In this document: in pieces, positions 5,699 through 7,890 of the stretch
How positions within the stretch are numbered: the first letter of the stretch is position 1
Layout: each line of letters opens with the position of its first letter
Assembly: GCA_021793875.1 (NCBI GenBank)
Contig: JAJYRX010000064.1
Location: 1 to 7,890 of the forward strand
Length of the DNA stretch: 7,890 nucleotides
Source: Pseudomonadota bacterium
Lineage (GTDB): Bacteria > Pseudomonadota > Gammaproteobacteria > Burkholderiales > Burkholderiaceae_B
Direction of reading: 5' to 3'
Position numbers and translations under genes: made by a program
Notes under the pieces: model-generated
The model's database searches: none
The model's input: only the letters and a program-made list of their open reading frames with translations
Told to the model about the DNA's origin: nothing

Positions 5699-7890
5699 TT
5701 AGCGCGCCCTTGAAATTCTTACCTCAGCACCTCGACGCTTAACTTCTAGCCCTTCTGAAGGCAGTATTTTAAGACCCTCAAGACCTTTAATATAGCTAGA
5801 GCCCTGCATTTGCATTACGCGAATACGGTTGCGCATAACTACCGGACTATGCTCAGGCATGCCAAACATCCATACCTCGTCAAGTATACGTGCAGAGTTA
5901 AAGTCACCAGTACATAAAGCTGCTGGGCCAAGGCTAAGTATATGACCCTCGCGGCCAAATACAGGCAATGTATTAAGCTCGGCATTTACCTCCCAGGTAG
6001 TTCCCCCCTCGTAACGGTTTCCCGTGGAGATATCCCACCAAGCACTACCTTCTGGCAAATACACATGCGTTTTATTACCTGGCTGAAGAATTGGCGCTAC
6101 CAGCAAAGCAGGACCAAACATGTATTGAGAATCCCAAACTTGGGCAACAGGATCGTCAGGAAATGCCTGAGCCATTGAACGTTGTACTGGCATTCCGGTA
6201 CGAACACTATCTTCTATAATGCCAACCACATAAGGAATTAAACGATATCGCCACTCTAACCAGTGACGAGCTAGTTCTTGTGTGGCTTCATCAAATGCTG
6301 TTGGCAATAAATCAGGCACACCCTGAAAATGGAAGTTACCTGAAAAAACACACATAGAAAGCCATCGTATATATAGCTCTGGTGTGAGGTCTTTAGTTGA
6401 CTCAACCGGGTTTCCAAACATATGCGACTGCATAACCACACCGCTGTCAGCCATGGCCAATGCACTGCGTAAAGATTCTTTAACGCCATCCCAGCTGTTG
6501 CTTACTAAAGGCCCTTCCTGCCAAGCAAAACGCTGAGCAGCTGGAAATGTATCGGTGCTGCAAACCACACCTTCCTGGGGTGTTTTGTGCCCTGCAACTG
6601 CATCAAATAAAGCTTGACGGGCAAGAGCAGGATAAAGTGTACGCAGCACAGCCCCTGACTCACCACCCCTTGCGGTTATATCGTCAGGAAAGCGAAACTG
6701 AGCACTACAAGAGACCGCACATAGACCTTCTTCTACGAATTGACGTATGCGTTCAGTCCATAGTCTGTATACATCTTTATTGGTTAAGTCTAATAAGCCA
6801 AACGGCTGATTTCCGCTGACAGGATTTCCTTCTTCCACGTGTGCATCGCCATCGTCTGTGATTAACAGCCAACCCCTGTCTTCGAGTTCTTCGAATAATG
6901 GCGTGCCTTGTATAACAGCTGGTATAGCTGACGACATAAGTAATATATTGCTTTCAGACAATCGTCCAAATAGATCTCGCGGGTCGGAAACCCTTTCTTC
7001 TACCCATTCTAGGGAGTTTTTATCTGCCGGAAAGCCAAAAGCAGCTGGCGGTGCAAAACGTATGCCATCTATGGCAAAACCATTGTTTCGCAGATTTTGC
7101 ACCAGGCTAATAGTTTCGTCTATGTGCTCATTAGCGGACTGGTCTAGCCAAACACCCATTGCGTTAAGCCCTGGCTGACCAGGTCGACCAGTTAAAGCAG
7201 TGTACTGATTAATTATTTCAGTTGGGTCGCCGGTAAATATAAATATATCTAGATGGCTGGCATCAACCACACCAACCTGGTAGAGATCTTTCTTGCTTTG
7301 AGCTACATCGTGTTCTACCCTGCCTTTGAAGTTGGTATACATACCCCAACCAGCAGTGCTCCAAACTAAAGGCAGCACCCTATCGTCTGGTATGTCTGAC
7401 CTTAGGTACATGCCATTTTTATTCAATGCATTATTTTTGTTGCCCAAGCCGTGTAACATTTCATCAGGCTGCAGCTGAACAGCAAACTTCCAGCAGTTGC
7501 CTTCGGGCGACTCACCTACAGATATAGTATTACCTGGCGATGTAGACATTAAAAGCCTATCTCCCTGATACACCTGAAGTTGCAGCGGCGAGCTAGTTAC
7601 TTTTAGCTTGATATCGCCCTGACCAACCTGCCATGATGATCTATTTTCATCTAAAAGTGAACACACAGCTAGCTCACCGACAGCATCGTGTCGTGCAATT
7701 AACATATCATTATGTACGATGTCACGGGCACGAACCTTTTCAGGGTTTAGCGCACCAGGCTCGCCACATCGTATTCTATACACTCCGGGTGCATGTGCCT
7801 GCACCTGAACTATATAGTTGCTACCATCTACTGTAAAAACAGCTTCTGGCGGCGTGGCGGTATCAAATACAACATGTTGTATTTGATACC
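5699..7890 (-). CDS. GH31-family glycoside hydrolase-like protein, 5' end cut by window; catalytic Asp residues apparently absent
   Basis: The frame is open through 7888 with no stop, so the GTG at 7804 is most likely an internal Val; 729 codons are visible, and GH31 proteins are often longer. Counting from 7888, GH31 features occur in order: an N-terminal beta-sandwich with APGVYRIR (33-40) and DEMLHGLG (142-149); a TIM barrel opening with TGRPGQPGLNAMGVW (233-247); PELYIRW (503-509); WRYRLIPY (546-553); MFGPALLVAPIL (590-601); and C-terminal sandwiches with VYLPEGSAWWD (609-619) and LPVFGREG (641-648). The family hydrolyses or transfers alpha-glycosides. Here the nucleophile segment (KTDFGERIP in YicI) reads SCSAQFRFP, placing Ser at residue 395; the acid/base segment (GDN-x-S-x-W type) reads PLVSNSW; and the usual DIGG reads MFGN. 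It may therefore be a pseudoenzyme or have changed function. No signal peptide can be judged. The outermost codons overlap a suspicious palindrome. Confidence 0.85.
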   Translation of the reverse strand, partial: YQIQHVVFDTATPPEAVFTVDGSNYIVQVQAHAPGVYRIRCGEPGALNPEKVRARDIVHNDMLIARHDAVGELAVCSLLDENRSSWQVGQGDIKLKVTSSPLQLQVYQGDRLLMSTSPGNTISVGESPEGNCWKFAVQLQPDEMLHGLGNKNNALNKNGMYLRSDIPDDRVLPLVWSTAGWGMYTNFKGRVEHDVAQSKKDLYQVGVVDASHLDIFIFTGDPTEIINQYTALTGRPGQPGLNAMGVWLDQSANEHIDETISLVQNLRNNGFAIDGIRFAPPAAFGFPADKNSLEWVEERVSDPRDLFGRLSESNILLMSSAIPAVIQGTPLFEELEDRGWLLITDDGDAHVEEGNPVSGNQPFGLLDLTNKDVYRLWTERIRQFVEEGLCAVSCSAQFRFPDDITARGGESGAVLRTLYPALARQALFDAVAGHKTPQEGVVCSTDTFPAAQRFAWQEGPLVSNSWDGVKESLRSALAMADSGVVMQSHMFGNPVESTKDLTPELYIRWLSMCVFSGNFHFQGVPDLLPTAFDEATQELARHWLEWRYRLIPYVVGIIEDSVRTGMPVQRSMAQAFPDDPVAQVWDSQYMFGPALLVAPILQPGNKTHVYLPEGSAWWDISTGNRYEGGTTWEVNAELNTLPVFGREGHILSLGPAALCTGDFNSARILDEVWMFGMPEHSPVVMRNRIRVMQMQGSSYIKGLEGLKILPSEGLEVKRRGAEVRISRAR
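7859..7890. repeat. Perfect 32-bp palindrome at the window end
   Basis: Bases 7859-7874 (GGTATCAAATACAACA) are followed without a spacer by their exact reverse complement, ending on the last base of the window. It lies inside the open frame of the GH31-like gene, where so perfect a palindrome is not expected. A fold-back or assembly artefact is the likelier explanation, in which case the last 16 bases and the first five codons seen of that gene are not real. Confidence 0.9.

Noticed and set aside
5567..5700. tRNA-Lys as an integration site for a mobile element
   Set aside because: No integrase, no direct repeat of the tRNA 3' end and no foreign-looking cargo were seen; the following gene is convergent with its own terminator.
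7802..7804. GTG as the start of the GH31-like protein
   Set aside because: The frame continues open upstream to 7888, encoding family-like beta-sandwich sequence (VFTVDGSNYIVQVQ), and no Shine-Dalgarno precedes the GTG. The real start lies outside the window.
1..7890. CRISPR arrays, insertion sequences, toxin-antitoxin or defence modules
   Set aside because: No regularly spaced repeats, transposase-like proteins, terminal repeats or small gene pairs of that kind were found on either strand. Other open frames in the window lie antisense to or overlap the well-supported genes and show no family-like sequence.

Overview
The window looks like a piece of a Gram-negative, probably gammaproteobacterial (perhaps marine) chromosome. 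The grounds are a SirB-family membrane protein, a CadR/CadA metal-efflux pair, a quinol-type nitric oxide reductase, a gammaproteobacterial-style tRNA-Lys and moderately AT-leaning coding sequence with many ATA (Ile) codons. Genus cannot be fixed from this sequence alone. Both ends cut through genes: cadA loses its C-terminus at base 1 and a GH31-family gene loses its N-terminus at base 7890.

Layout. 1-1962 (-) is a CPC-type heavy-metal P1B-ATPase (cadA/zntA-like). It is divergent from a MerR-family regulator (cadR-like, 2058-2489, +). The 95-bp gap between them holds a 21-bp imperfect dyad inside an over-long (19 bp) promoter spacer, the usual MerR-family control architecture. cadR converges on norB, a 759-residue single-subunit quinol nitric oxide reductase (2545-4824, -), and a bidirectional hairpin terminator lies between them. 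Upstream of norB is a perfect FNR/DNR-type box, TTGAT-N4-ATCAA, centred about 41.5 bp before the predicted transcription start, and a second perfect 14-bp palindrome sits between that box and the -10. Divergent from norB is sirB-like 5089-5463 (+). It is followed by a tRNA-Lys(UUU) gene (5567-5642) with its own strong promoter (TTGACA-17-CATAAT) and a bidirectional terminator shared with the GH31-like gene (5699 to beyond 7890, -). No intergenic gap exceeds 300 bases; the largest is 4825-5088.

How the genes work together. cadR/cadA form a self-contained Cd/Zn/Pb sensing and export module. norB stands alone, without norC or other denitrification genes nearby, which suggests NO detoxification or a scattered denitrification pathway switched on by low oxygen or NO. 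sirB and the tRNA look like ordinary chromosomal background.

The most unusual item is the GH31-like protein. It keeps the family's overall domain order and many scaffold motifs, but the positions expected to hold the catalytic nucleophile and the acid/base carry no Asp, so it may be a non-catalytic member. The last 32 bases of the window form a perfect palindrome ending exactly at the final base, more likely a fold-back or assembly artefact than biology. I did not see a clear new multi-gene system.
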